NCBI RefSeq assembly: GCF_032884065.1
Contig: NC_088863.1
Coordinates: 38,907,076 to 38,971,075 of the forward strand
Origin: Artemia franciscana
Taxonomy: Eukaryota > Arthropoda > Branchiopoda > Anostraca > Artemiidae
Reading direction: 5' to 3'
DNA length: 64,000 nucleotides
Of the stretch, positions 23,851 to 36,995 are shown piece after piece. The notes under the pieces were generated by a model. The model was not told the DNA's origin and did no database searches. It saw nothing but the letters and a program-made list of their open reading frames with translations. The position numbers were made by a program, and so were the translations under genes. Each line of letters starts with the position of its first letter. Within the stretch, counting starts at the first letter, position 1.

Positions 23851-25985
23851 AGTTTGGAAAGAGCATACACAAAGAAATTCATTACTATGTTCACCTTGTT
23901 CCTATGTCAGTTATGGAATATTGTATATATATACCACACTTATAATGAATCAAAAATGACACTGATTTTACTTATTTAACAGGTTTCCTTTAGAAGCAGT
24001 TAATCTCTGCAAGTTCACTAGAAGAGATTCTCCAAAAAAATATGTGATAGAAATTTTCTGCATAGGCTATTATAAAGTAGGCAACTACTATTTTGTATTT
24101 ACAGACTAGTATTTATTGTGAAGTTTAGTATACATCCTAGGGTTTTATGAGGCCCCACTAGGGGATGGGAGAAATTTCTTGCTGTAAATAAATCACATTT
24201 AGAAAGAATGCTAAGTATAGAATTAAATAGGACACTCTTTTGTTATTATAGGATAGTGTTTCCTCCAAAAGAAGAATTTTTTACCAGCTTTGCACATCAT
24301 CATTAACATACAAAGTTGTTAATCTGATTGCAGGGCATTCTTTACTGTCATAGTCACAGCTATTTAGACATAGCCAATATTTATATGGCCTACATCAAGA
24401 CAATTATTTCTCTAAGCTTTGTAGCAATAAAGTTGAGTTCCTTTTCTGTTTGTGCTTAAATGGATAATTTGTTTTCTGATGGACCTATATAGCCTATACT
24501 GAAAATATTAAAACATTCTTTTTTACTTTTCATTTTAAAAGCAATCTATGTTCAAATTAGAATTATTTGCTTAATTGGATAGTTAGATGCAAATGCCACT
24601 TAACAGAAGAACATGCATCAGTCTCTAAAGGAGCCAAATTAAAAACTGTTTATTGTCAATTACATAATTTAAATACTTCTTCTAAGAATAGACATGGTGA
24701 TCTTTGAAAATTTTAACTTGTCTCATTAAGAAACCAACATTTGTGACCATTCCTAGTAACTAAATTATTTTGAATGAAATGAACTAACCAGGAATTTCCT
24801 TTAGAAAGGAATTCAATTTTAAATAAAACATAAAACATGAGAGATAGACAGAACTATTATTAGTGCTTCTATTAAAAACTCAAAGCTGCAGCAAGTTGCA
24901 TAAAGCCAATATGGCTGTACACATTTTTGTTTGACCCTGTGTGGATGGCCAAAAGCCAAAACTTGTCAATCTTTCACCATTATCAGTAAAAGATTGTCTA
25001 GGAATCTTATCTTTTTTTTTCACTATAGGCCTAAAAAGTGGCATCAGACCTATTTTTGTGCAGATTAGTGTTGGACATATAAACATGCAAACAAGTAACT
25101 AAAACTATGGATATTCATAGTTTTGAATACCCATAGTTTGAATTACTAGGGCTTTTCAGAAGGATGCATGTTAGGAAAACAATTCTTGCTTCATAATTTA
25201 CAGAAAAATTATAGTTAATATATCTTGAAGGCACCAACTGCCCATCCCTAATTTTCGAATATGTAATCCAAATTATACATTTTTTATGCATTACTCTTGT
25301 TTCAGCTTAATACCCATAAATTGATTGAACACTGACAAAATCAAGAAACATAAAAACAGAAGGGACAAACAAGAGGAATGTTAATGGCTTAAAGCCAAAG
25401 GGCAAATTTTAATACATTTATAAATTTTTTATTCAATTTTATTATGATGAATAAATGCCTGTGGATTATATAACTTTCACAAAATAGAAGATGAATCAAA
25501 TAGTAAGTTTTTAACCAATATTTTAATCCTTTTCTATAGCTATAGATTAGGGGAAAATTTAGGTTATCATCATATGAATAAATCATATCACATACTCTTT
25601 AAGGATCCACAAAGAATCTAAAAGTCAATATCTAAGTAGCCTAAAGTGATGATTAGTCTTAGGCCTACATTCAGAAAGACCATAGAAAGGCAATTAATAG
25701 TAGGCCTATGTTCACCTAATTTGTAGCTCAGTTATGGAAAGATATACAAATTTAGCCTTTCCTTTGAAGTGATCAACATCTAAAAAATTACTGAAAAAGA
25801 TCCTGAAAAATGTTTAATATATATTTTCTACATAGGCTATTATAAAGTAGGCAAACTATAACTTTATAATTTTGATGTTTTCCTGCAAAGTTTATTATAG
25901 CCTATAGCCTAATTTGGGGGTATGTCAGTTCCAATTAAAGCATGGGAAAAAATTCTTACTATAGGAAGGGCCATATTAGGAAAGA
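23851..25985. other. AT-rich DNA with dispersed repeat scraps
   Basis: CATAGGCTATTATAAAGTAG occurs at about 24060 and again at about 25831, with similar sequence after each, so a repeat of this family is present twice. No coding region supported. Confidence 0.45.
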
Positions 25986-26612
25986 TGGTAAAATTCTATT
26001 TAATTGACTTCTTGCTATCTCAGAAAGGGTTTAGGTTAGGAAAATGAAACTTTGAGGGATGGGTCTACAGGCTAAAGTATGTCCTGGGAAGGTATTTTAA
26101 AGTACCCACCTCTACTTCTTCTCTGTCTTGAGGGCCCTGAAATTTGCCTACATAACAGGTCTATACCTATTGATATTTTGACAAAACAACATTTTACCTT
26201 AATTTTCAGTTACCAGTTGTTTATTATCTGCCTTTAGTTCTGAAAATGTAATTCTTGTTATTTGAGTAGGATTTTGAGCCATATCAATGTTTTTATTTCA
26301 AAATTTAGGAAATGTATTTGCCTATCTTTAAAGCGTTATAAATTGGGACTGAGCAAAGTTATGAAGCTGAAAAAAAAATTGTTGTACTTCAATTAAGCAG
26401 AAGATCTATTTTGCAAGATTTCACATCTATAACACACATATTTTTAAAGGTCATCAAAGGTCAGGGCCCTCTAGAGGGAGGAGTGGAGGTAGTTGCTTCA
26501 AAATATGTTCCAGGGACATGCTTTAGTCTGTAGATTCATCCCCAAAAGTTTCATTTTCCTAACCTAAACCCTTTCTGAGATAGCAAGAAGTCAATTAAAT
26601 ATAATTTTACCA
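25986..26612. repeat. Foldback (MITE-like) element with about 150-bp inverted arms
   Basis: The left arm (25986-26140) begins TGGTAAAATTCTATTTAATT; the right arm (26461-26612) ends with its near-complement AATTAAATATAATTTTACCA. Shared internal landmarks, inverted, include CTTGCTATCTCAGAAAGGGT and TCAGGGCCCT. About 320 bp separate the arms. No clear target duplication at the ends. Confidence 0.8.
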
Positions 26613-27699
26613 GAAATATTTCTAAACAGAGATTCAATTGTGCTAGGCTAACTCTTTTGTCATTAGCCAATGTGTTAGTGTTTGCTTCAACAGAATAATC
26701 TTCTAGCAGCTCAGTATATAACTATTTACATGGTTACTGTCTGTTCAAAAGGGAGGGCACTGTCCACTATTGTGGTTACAGTTATTTAGCCCTACCCTAA
26801 CTAACATTCACATAGTCAAGCCTATGTCACAACATACATCTCTGTAAGCTTTGTAGCCATCAATTCAAGTTCCTTTTCTGTTTGTGGCCCAATAAACACT
26901 TCATTTTCTGATGGATCTACGAAGCCTACGCTGGAAACTTCACGATATTCTCTTTTATTTTCCATTTTCAAAGCAATCTCGTATTTAAATTTAAATTATT
27001 TGCTTAATGTAACTATTCTGTGCTGTGTTGCCAAAAAAGGAAACAATACGTTTTAGTTCGAAAGATGAGACTCTGGACAGGTTGAATCACAAATTAGTTT
27101 TCATTTGGCTCATTAGGAAAATCCTATTTTTCACTATTCCTATGTCAATAAATTTTAGAGAGCAATCAAATTAACTAATGATGAAAAATCTCAATAAATT
27201 GACACATTCATTTTTAATGATCAATAAATTAAAACACGCAATATGAAAGCTAGATGAAACCCCCCCCCCTAGTGACTTATCACTATTTCTAGTGATTTTT
27301 TATGTTGCCTAGTGAATTTTTTCTGACTAGTGATTCTTGTTCTAAGAATAATGATTTCCCACTAAATATAGTGATTTTTCACATTATGGCACACACATTT
27401 ATATAATTTTCAAACTGAAAAAAAGAAATCATTGAAAAAGAATATAGGACTTAATGATTTTTATGATGGATTAATAATATAACTACGTGGATGAAACTGA
27501 TCGCATTTCGATGATTTAAACCAGTTGGGAGTAAGGGGTAGGGGTTATCTATTCTGGGAATCCTTTAATATTCTTATTCTTTACTTTTGAAAGCTAATAG
27601 AAACTCCAATAATTTTTCAAACTCTCTTAAATTTAAATTCTTCTCAAATTCTATTCTTTGATTTTTTGGATTTATGTGCCAATATATCCTACAGTTTGT
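26613..27699. other. AT-rich DNA, no feature recognised
   Basis: Contains variations on CTAGTGATTTTT at about 27270-27375 forming a short irregular tandem repeat. Otherwise nothing seen. Confidence 0.5.
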
Positions 27700-28137
27700 G
27701 TTAACGAACTACAAAACGGAGCAACAGTAGTAACTGAAACTAAAAATGAATTTCTGATATCAGTTGATATATCATTGGCTTATTATGTTGATTCAAGATA
27801 TATAAGATTCATTAAGCTTAGTATTACCCATAAGAGGCTAAGAAACTGCGAAAATTTTTCTGATTTTTGAAAGAAGGAGGAAACATCCACTAAAAGTTAA
27901 AAGATTTTAATTAAAACCAAACCATTAGATTGGCGTACCAGATAAGCCAACTATGGAGGTTTCAAGTCCCTATGTGCAAAAGTGTTGAATTTTGTATTAT
28001 TTGCTAAATGAAAAACCACGTATGAGCGTTAATTTTGTTGTTTCTTTTCCAAGGGACGATCATATCGAACCAAAGGTCCTAGACCTTTGAAAGAGGCCTC
28101 ATTTGAACAGAAATTTAAAATTTCTGGTGTCTCTTTT
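27700..28137 (+). repeat. Dispersed repeat family R1, diverged copy
   Basis: Aligns by eye with 39570-40035 over its length. Shared landmarks are TAACGAACT, GATATATCA, ATGTTGATTC/ATGCTGATTTC, GGTCCTAGA and a final CATTT-AACAGAAAT block. It ends where the retrotransposon 3' tail begins, so that element may have inserted into or next to it. Confidence 0.6.
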
Positions 28138-28311
28138 ATTTGTTCAAAATTTGAATAAAAAACCAATAAAAAAAAACACACATAATACCAATAATAATGA
28201 AGATCCTAGAAGCGAAGTCGTTAAGGACCATAACAAAAAAATTGAAAATGAAGAGGAGTGAAAAAAAAGAAAAGAGAAAACATGGGTAATTAAAGCAAAT
28301 TGAATAAACAT

Positions 28312-31198
28312 TTAGAGAATTATATATAAACATTTTAGTACATTGTTATATAGTGTGCGAAAACTTGTGGATAGCTCGACACTGGAGGGTATTAAATGCC
28401 ATTGAAGTATAGATTTATAAATGGGGAATCGTTGGGCGGAACTAGAGACACGCTTGGGGACAATGAAGGAAGCGGTTGGATTAATGGAAACAATGGCCTT
28501 CAGTATTATTACTATTAAAATACGATAATAAGTGGGGAGGAAGATTTTTATGGTAAGCGTAGTTGTGCAAGGGATAGATTAAATTTTTTGATGATATGTT
28601 CAAAAGGGATAATACCAAAATCGGGGTACACGTCCTGGGTGGGATATAGTCGGGGTAACCAAAAAACTTCTTTGACGGCACGGTTTTGGGCAGATTTTCG
28701 TTTATTGATAACTGAAGGATAAAAATTGCCCCAAACAGATCCGCAGTACGAGATATATGGGTAAATCAAAAGGTAATAAAGGGCGACAAGGATATCGGGA
28801 GGAAGAAAATAATTCACACGATTAATCATACTTACCTGTCGCAAGATTATGGCTCTGATATAGGACACATGTGTTGTAAATGATAGGGAGGAGTCTATGT
28901 GGACACCAAGAAACTTGGCAACTTCGACCTGCGGGAGGAGATTGGTAGAATATTTTAGGCCAAGTGCTTGCTGAGCTTCATTTTGTTTGTAAGGGGTTCG
29001 AAATAATACAACATGACTTTTCTTGCTGTTAATGGTCATGCAGTTAACGAGACACCACTCCTGTACTCTATTTAGAAGGGTTTGAGTAGAGGTGACGACC
29101 GATGCTAAATTAGGACCGGTGATGAAAAAGTTGCTATCGTCAGCAAAAAGTACTGGGTACACTGATGGACCCAGGTCCATAACCAAATCATTAATATAAA
29201 GGAGAAAAAGTATTGGACCAAGAACAGAGCCCTGTGGGACGCCCCTCCGGACAAGTAGGGGATGTGAAGTCACCCCGCCCAGACTCACACTCTGTACTCT
29301 ATCAGAGAGATAAGAGCCGAACCATGAGAAAGGAACTCTACGAATCCCTAGGTTGTTGAGTTTACTTAATAAAACACTGTGATCAACCATGTCAAAGGCT
29401 TTTGAAAAATCCAGAAATAAACCCAATACAGTATTTTTAAGGTCAAGTTGGGAACGTATAAACTGTGTGGCGTCTATTAAGGCATGAGCAGTTGAAAATT
29501 TGGCACGGAAGCCATATCGATGAGGAGAAATGAACGAATCTGAAGAATGAATCCCAAATAAAAAGGGAGAAAGACGTCGGAATATAATTCTCTCGAGCAC
29601 TTTAGATATAACTGGGAGAAGTGAGATTGGACGATAATTGCTTATCTCAGACAGATTGCCCTTTTTATGAATCGGGATAACAATTGTTGATTTAAATATT
29701 ACTGGAAAGACTCCATTGGTCATAGACAGGTTTGTTATGTGCACAATGGGTTCACAAACATAGGAAGATACGGTCCTAAGAAGCTTATTACTTATGCCAA
29801 AGAAGTCAAGTGTACTAGTATTAGAGAGAGGTTCGATAACTTGAAGCACCTCTTTACGATCAGTTGGAGAGAAAAACATGAATCTGGGATTCTTGATAGG
29901 GTGTACTGACTGGGAGAAGGAACAGGAGTTAGCATTTGGAATATTAGTTAAATAATTATTAAAAGCATCCGGTACTGAAATTGGGTCAATTAATCTGCCA
30001 CTGATGTCCTTAAGGTTAATAGGTACAGATCTTGAATTCCTTTTTTTTGAAAGAAGGTAGTTTTTCGGTTTGATTTGTTTGATTTACAGACTGGAAAGGT
30101 TGAACTAATAAGATCACTCAATCCCTGTGTATAACTATTTGTGGCTGAATTAACATCCTGACAATCCAAACCTTGGACCAGTCGAAGAATTTCAAACAAT
30201 CCGTGAACCGGTTCATATTCACAGTATTATAGATTCTATTAGACGTAAGGGTATTTTTTTCTAGAGGGTTGAGTAGCTGGTAGGGAGGGTAGGAAAAGAT
30301 AGATTGGAAAGTGATCTGACAGGTCAGAAAATATTATTTTGGAGGACAAGTGGTTTCCCAGGGAAGCGGATACAAAAATGTTGTCAATTACAGTAGCTGT
30401 AGACCTCATAGGATCAACTTTAGTAGGAAAAAGAATTGTGGGAAGAAGACAACTTGAGGTAAATGTTTCAAAGAAGGTATCACAATCATTGTTATTGCTA
30501 ACATTTAATAAATTGCAATTTAAGTCCCCAAAAACTATTGCCTGCTTTTGTGGTAAATTAATAAAACTAGAAAAATCATCAAACAAATTACAAAAGAAAG
30601 GTGTCGGAATGAGGGTGGTTTATAAAATAATGAAAAAATAAAAGAATTCCCGACCACACTTATGTCGACGATTATTGAATAAATGCATCTATTATTTATA
30701 GGTTGCGAAATAGGATTCACAGTCTTATAGCCATTTGAATTTTAGACTTGACCGGATGTAAAGAGAAATGTCGCCAGAGGACTTGGTTAATTTTCTTTCA
30801 ATATGAATAGCTTGAAAGCCAGGGAGAGAAAATTCATTAGTATCATCAATTTATGAAAGCCACGTCTCCGTTATTCCAATTACTTCGAAAGGGCAGTAAC
30901 CATTGATTAAAATTAAATCTTTAAAACTAGCCCACTTATCCCATATGCTTCTGATGTTAAAGCAAATTACATTAAGTTTGGTCTCTTCCATTAGCTCAGG
31001 CTTCACATTTCTCACAAAATCAAAAGTTTCGAGATTTTCACAGTTAATTTGGTTTAAAGGGCTATCGAAGCTAGCTAAGGGGTTGGTGGGCAAATTATTT
31101 TGGTCATCGTAATAGTTAAAAACAACATTATTGCACAGTGATAAAATCGTGAGAAACGTAAAATCTTGTATAGTACTTGTATAGTCCAATTCATTCAT
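28312..31198 (-). pseudogene. ORF2 of the non-LTR element: endonuclease plus reverse transcriptase
   Basis: Starts at an ATG (31198) that overlaps the ORF1 stop as ATGA. The endonuclease N-terminus LNVICFNIRSIWDKW and ITETWLS is followed by an in-frame TAA (30851-30853) where the family has a sense codon. The frame then continues, and IVFGDLNCNLL and FSDLSDHFPIYLF mark the endonuclease C-terminal half (30586-30239). The RT is intact over 443 codons (29879-28548): HKKGNLSEISNYRPISLLPV, LFLDFSKAFDMVDHSVLLSK, RRGVPQGSVLGPILFLLYIN and FADD at about 29135-29146. A frameshift near 28560 moves the C-terminus to another frame, ending LKCLYIIL-stop at about 28312. It is thus quite young but dead. Confidence 0.88.
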
Positions 31199-32303
31199 TT
31201 AAGGTTTGGGGTTTTCTTTCTGCTGTTAACAATATCACGTTGACTAGGGCACCGTAGGCTATAAGAAACATGAGATCCATCACAGTTAGCGCATTTGGGC
31301 TGCATTTGACACGGCGATTCACGTGTTGCCTCATGAGGACCAGCACATCGAGAGCATTTCGGGAAAGAACTTTCGCACGCCACCTGTAGGTGGTTGGGTG
31401 AACGGCACTTGTTACAGCATCGTGGAAGATCATGAAAAACAGATACTCGAATTGATTCATACTCAATCCGAATACCATCTTTCAAAGCATGGTCGAGTGA
31501 CCTGGTATCTGTAATACAGAGCTTTACATAATTCGAGTTGCCAAGACGAGTAGCATCAGTGATCCCCCAGGGACCTCCTTAAACAAAGCGAGTTCAAAAT
31601 CACTTTCAATGCCTTTAACTAAACCATAGTACTTTTTGGATTTCATTTTCACGATTGAGGGTAGGACAGATTGGGACGAGACACAGAACTCCGGGGCAGC
31701 GGTTTTATCAATGGACACACTCATCTTGTCACCAACAGGTCAACCGACAGAATCGATTCATGACCTCAAACTTGTTCCAGAGCTTATCTGCGTTTCGCAG
31801 GATTGCTCAGATCAGGCGGAACCTTGGAGACAATCACAGTGGCATGATTTTCATCGTTGTGAGACGAAAGGGATGGGAAATTGGTTTCGTAAGACACCAT
31901 TTTAGAACACATAGCTTTTAACATCTGTTCACGGGTATTTACTTTCACAGCTAGTCTAGAATATGCTACCGCTGCTATACAGGGGACTTCAGTAGGTACA
32001 CGAGTGACGTAGCAAGGAATATCCAAATCGTCATTATCACACTTACGTAGTAGATCGAGAATATTCTTAACATTATTTATAACCTTAGCACCAATACGCT
32101 TTGTTGGCTGGATATCATTGTTAACTGTATTCCAAAATTCCAGCTTAGAAGAAGAAATGACTGATCCGTCAAAAAAAATCAACGGCACACTTAATTATCA
32201 CTTCCTCATCTATTCCAGATTCGAAATTAGTCAGTATGAAATTTAGCAGGGGCGAGTAAACCAGTTTCCTGTCACTCCGATCGCATGCTACCGCTGTCTG
32301 CAT
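31195..32303 (-). pseudogene. ORF1 (gag-like, zinc-knuckle) of the non-LTR element
   Basis: Probable start MQTAVACDRSDRKLVY at 32303. A frameshift occurs in a run of eight A (plus strand near 32170-32178), then the frame runs through DGSVISSSKLEFWN and YVTRVPTEVPC. A second shift lies near 31750. The C-terminal part (31485-31195) has three Cys/His knuckles: CCNKCRSPNHLQVAC, CSRCAGPHEATRESPC and CANCDGSHVSYSLRC. It is about 365 codons in all, the usual size for gag-like ORF1. The knuckles are expected to bind element RNA. It ends TGA at 31197-31195. Confidence 0.82.
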
Positions 32304-32643
32304 CAGAAATAATTCACATAATTCAATAAAAATACGCACCTCCAATTCTCGATACAAGTTTAAACTAAGTTTAAACTTAAACAAGAAGATCAGATAACTA
32401 ATGTCTTTTCGCCCAAATATTTTTTGATCAAAAGTTTAAAATATTCATTTTGTTTAGCATAGTAGAGAAGTTACAAAACTGTGCCTTTAGATTCAACATA
32501 GCCCAACCGGCCCCTGAGGATAGGTCTGAGGATGAAAGTATACTAAAGATAATTTGCAAAGTACAATGTGGGATCTATGTTAACCAGCTTCATAACTACA
32601 AAGACAAATAACGGATGACAGAATGCATTGGACTTGTATAACT

Positions 32644-32741
32644 TGGGCTATATATTTCCACTTAAGGGGGGCGGGGGTAAGGTTAGATTAAGTTAGGTTA
32701 CTTTACCCCTAGACCCCCCTAATGTGCAAATATATAGCCCA
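32644..32741. repeat. Hairpin element with TTAGG-like loop
   Basis: Left arm 32644-32680 (TGGGCTATATATTT then a G-rich tract) pairs with right arm 32702-32741 (C-rich tract, then AAATATATAGCCCA), with mismatches. The loop reads GGTTAGATTAAGTTAGGTTA, close to arthropod telomeric TTAGG units. Likely a foldback MITE. Confidence 0.7.
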
Positions 32742-35700
32742 CATTATATTATTATATAAACTAAAGTATTACATTTTCATCATGTTTTGCTATATTTCAT
32801 TAGGATTAACATAACTTCCCTTCTTGGCTGTGTTTCGTATAACTAATAAGTGCATTTTTTTTTTATTAAAGAAGCAATAAAACCGATGCTTATCGAAATT
32901 TGTGAGGGGTAGGATAAAATTCTTCCATGGAAATAAAAAAGCCATTTTCAAACTTGTCGCTGGTGTCCCAGTAATTATACTAGCTCAACTAGAGTAAAAA
33001 GAAAATAGTTTCTATATTTTTTGGGAAGAAAACTGGGGTTTCGAATCGACAAGGAAAAACAAGTTTAAAAGAAAAAGCAAATATTTCAATTTGAACCAGT
33101 TCCAGAAAATACAGGATAGAATCCTGTATTTTCTGGATAGAATCCAGGGAAAATCTTAGTTTGTCTATTTTTTTTTTTTTAAAGTACTTTTAAGAAAGAC
33201 ATTTTTCTATTTAATAGCCTAAGTATTAAAAATTATTAAAGAATTAAAAATCTCATGGGTATGGAATTCTAAGTTATTGTACTTAGCACGAAATTTCACT
33301 ATGTCCGAAGTACATTCCCTCAGTTCAAACAAAATATCAAAATGATATATGATAACGATATTAATCATTAGTTCTCTCCGAACTGCTTAAATATATTGTT
33401 TTATGGACGTGATCCAATTTATTCTCTGAATAGTTCACGTGTAAGGTTTTAACTGAAGCAATGGCGGAAGCAAAGCAAAACTAAAGTCCACGCAAGCCAA
33501 ATTTACGTAAAAATCCCAAACAATGTTTTGGTATTTCTTCTCCCCTAGGATAAAAAAAAAAATAATCAGCAGCTTCCTAGAACATTGTCGTGCATGTTTT
33601 GCAACAGCAAAGACAGCTATGTGAGCCCAGAACCAATATCGTACATTAGACTTTTGTCTAAATTTAGCCCCTCTGCATTTTTTAAGACAAATTTTACAGG
33701 CTGAAGTGACAAAGAACACAATTTTACTTTTTATGTTTGGTTACATTCGCTGAAGACTAAACTTTTACATACAGACACGATGGTGACGATGATCACTCAG
33801 CGAACATGTCCATGGTTTCTTTAAAGACAGTTTGTGTTAGCATTCCGGTAATTAATTATTCACTATGAGAAAGAACTTCAATAAAATAAAAAACTGAATC
33901 GTAATTAAAGTAATCCTACAAGCCACTAATCTCAGTTTATAAGCTTCAAAATACATAACTGTAAGAAAAAAAACACTTTACTGAACGTTACAACTGAGCT
34001 AAATATCCTGAATTTTCTTGATGAAAGTCCAAACGTAAATATATTAGTGAAATCTTTGTATTTGCAAAAAACAAAAAACATGAAATACATATTTCAACGT
34101 GCTCTACTGTGTCCCAACAGGTACAAATATTTATTGTTATTGTAGCTTAGCTTATAAAAAATTGTTTATTCAATTTTGAATCACAAAACTACATAGCAAA
34201 CAATAGGATACAAACATGACAACTCATAGCATGTCAAACCAACACACGAACACAACCTAGCCAATAAATTATTTTAGATTTCCAAGGAAATGTATCATCA
34301 ACACCACCAGAATAAAGGTATCTTACTATTAGTGTCAGAAAACACTAAATTAGCTTAAAATAAGATGATCATATTCATTACTAAAGTGACACTGCTGAAA
34401 AGGCACATACACTTGTATTCATGTCGGAAGGTGAAAGAGGGCTCGGGAATCAAAAAACAAAACATTAGAGCTGTGTGGCAATATACATAGTGAATTATGG
34501 AAACAATAATAAACCTGGCCTTTTCGAGGGATGGTTGTGGTTAAGCCCAAGTTCCTGTTCCCCTTGCGTAAGTACCTCCTTCTGAAAAAGCCTTTATGAC
34601 CAATATGCACCACGGGCTATCTCTTCGCAGGAACAGGATTTGTGATAAATTATAAACCGATTTTCTTATGAACATACTTGTTTTATATTTATGTTATGTT
34701 CAAGGTTCAATTATAACAGCGAAAGCGTTCTCATTAACCATTACACTGGCCAACAGAATTTGATTTTTCCCGAAAACTTACGATGAGTAATTGATTCTTA
34801 TCTGATTCTTTATGCTGATCTTAATTTTATTTTCAGACTTTTTTTTAATAATCCACAGTTTTTTAGGGATAATGTAATGTGACTGAGGTTACTTGGTAAA
34901 CTCAAATTATACTGGACTTAAAATTTCAATACTTGAAAAGTGTTTTCAAACGTAATTCTTCTAGGATAAATTAAAAAAAAAATTTTTTTTTTTCTTTTAA
35001 GCGCCTAATGTTGTTGGGTAAGGATTGTTGATCCTTTTTCAATGCAGTTTTTCTTGAATTTAAGACCAAGTTGTTTTTTAAATAATTACACATAACTAAA
35101 ATAAACAAAAGCAAAAGGCTATAAATTTCCGAGTTTAACAAAAAATTTACAATAAAATACATTCTCAGACAATTCATTTATTTTCCCATGTCTAAAAGCT
35201 AAATACCCAACTTTCAAAAAATTATTAACATCAAACATGACAGCACATCAATAATGATATGGTTGACTGTAGCACCCCAGGAATGCCCCAAACCAGTCAC
35301 AATTCACCAGACACAAAAATTGTGTAGATTTGTACAATGGAATATACCTATATAATGCGATTTTGTTCATTTATCAGATTTTCTAAAAGTGGGTAATTTG
35401 AGACCTTAGCTAAAAATTGTGAATAAATCGGCTGTTGATAGTACCAAAGCCTTACCAAAGTTAATAATTGATGAGACTATTGGAAGCTTTTTACTCCTAA
35501 GTTGGATATTCATTTTTATGAAGCTTCTAATGCAACGCAATACAGAGAAGACTTATGACACGCTGTTTTAAAGACTAGTATAACAAAAATTACAGCTTAT
35601 TGAACAACTTTTTGAATACTTTTAAAATTTAAGTCAAATTTCAAAGAAAGCTATTTGAACAAAATGACTGAGACACGGCTTCTGCATAATTATAAACGCC

Positions 35701-36995
35701 CTCAAATAGGAGGGGAAAGGTTATTAGAATACTTTTAAGGATTTGAATTTCATGGAAGGTCTAAATAGCCGTCGGGAAGAGTGCATGCAGTAGTTTTGGC
35801 CTTTAATTACTTTTAACTACAAACTAGAAACTTGGTAATGACAGTAAGGGTGGGAAAATTGTTATAAAATAAATTTCGAATTATTAGTTTTGGTAGGATC
35901 AGTTTCGCTGGAAGTTGTAGTGGTAGGAATAGCAATGGTCCTCAAAAGGGAGCAACAAAGAACGAAGTTCTAAATGGCGATGTTGAGGGGTTTGCGCAAG
36001 ATTTTGGAGAAGTTTTAGCCTTAGGTGAATTTGCTGTTATGACGAGTTATCTGTAAATAGTTTCATAAAATATAAAAAAAAATCACTTAAATATCATTCA
36101 AAATAGTGTATCAAGCTATTAGATAAAAGTGTATCTCGAAAGAATAAAACATGGCAGTCAATTAGTTTTGTAATGTAATGCAACTTAAAACCATAGATTT
36201 AAAAAAGTCATATTAAGAAAAGGTTTGAATAATAATAAAAAAACATATGTAAGACGAATACATTATATTTATCCCATACAGTCATGAGAGTGGGTATCAG
36301 TGATCTGGTGGTTGGAATTATATTTAAAGTTCTTAAATATAACTAGCTGTTTGAAAAAGAGAGATAAGTATTTTTAAAATTTTCAGGGCATGTAATAAAG
36401 AAATAATCAAAATTAATAACTCGAGTTTTCTTCAGAAAAAAAGATATAAGGAAAAATTATTGGTTTGGCAGAACAACAATGCTTCTTTTTTAATGTTCTT
36501 TAGCAGCATTTTTGGATAGACTTGACTCAAGATTGAAAAAACAAATATTGGAAACATAGCAGCCAAGTTCTAACTATTTTATGAAAGACGTACGTAAACG
36601 CAATTAAGAGATAAGCACATAAACACAAAAAAGATGGTTAATTTTTCTAAGAATTGGCAGTAACGCATCAACATAACAAATCTTAGAGGATATTATCCTA
36701 AGTAATTTTTTTTCTAGATTACTATTCACATAAAAAAAAATTAGGTAAAAAAAAAAAAAAAATCAATTTGAGCTTCTTGTTGATACATTTGAGCTTCAAA
36801 TACGCCTACACCTCGAATTTTTTGGTAGACAGTCCCAAGTCTGCAAGGGAGAAAGGTAGATAGTGTGCTTGCAACCCTCTCCCAGGGCAAGGGAGGAAAC
36901 TCCAAGGGAAAACATAGCCTGCATAATAAATATCAAAGAAGAAAATAACCGGAATTCAGTTTTCGACGACGACCACTGCACCCGCCCAGCGGAAA
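32742..36995. other. Intergenic AT-rich DNA
   Basis: No supported exon. A perfect hairpin lies at 33102-33136. Several A- or T-runs and one minus-strand open frame (34419-34613) without recognisable similarity. Confidence 0.45.
33102..33136. repeat. Perfect 16-bp inverted repeat, 3-base loop
   Basis: CCAGAAAATACAGGAT, AGA, ATCCTGTATTTTCTGG. Followed at once by GATAGAATCC, which repeats GATAGAATCC inside the hairpin, so slippage duplication may have made it. Confidence 0.85.

Larger units (their letters stand above)
28138..32400 (-). mobile_element. Nearly full-length CR1/L2/Jockey-like non-LTR retrotransposon, inactive
   Basis: The order from the 5' end is gag-like ORF1 with zinc knuckles, then ORF2 with AP-type endonuclease and reverse transcriptase, then an A/T-rich 3' tail near 28140-28310. 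The whole is about 4.2 kb. Several frameshifts and at least one nonsense codon break both ORFs. Exact ends and target duplications were not resolved by eye. Clade assignment is from RT style (YRPISLLPVISKVLERI, LYINDL, FADD) and should be read as the CR1/L2/Jockey group only. Confidence 0.85.

Noticed and set aside
32660..32701. TTAGG-like loop as an interstitial telomere
   Set aside because: Only about four imperfect units inside a hairpin; too short to call a telomeric tract.
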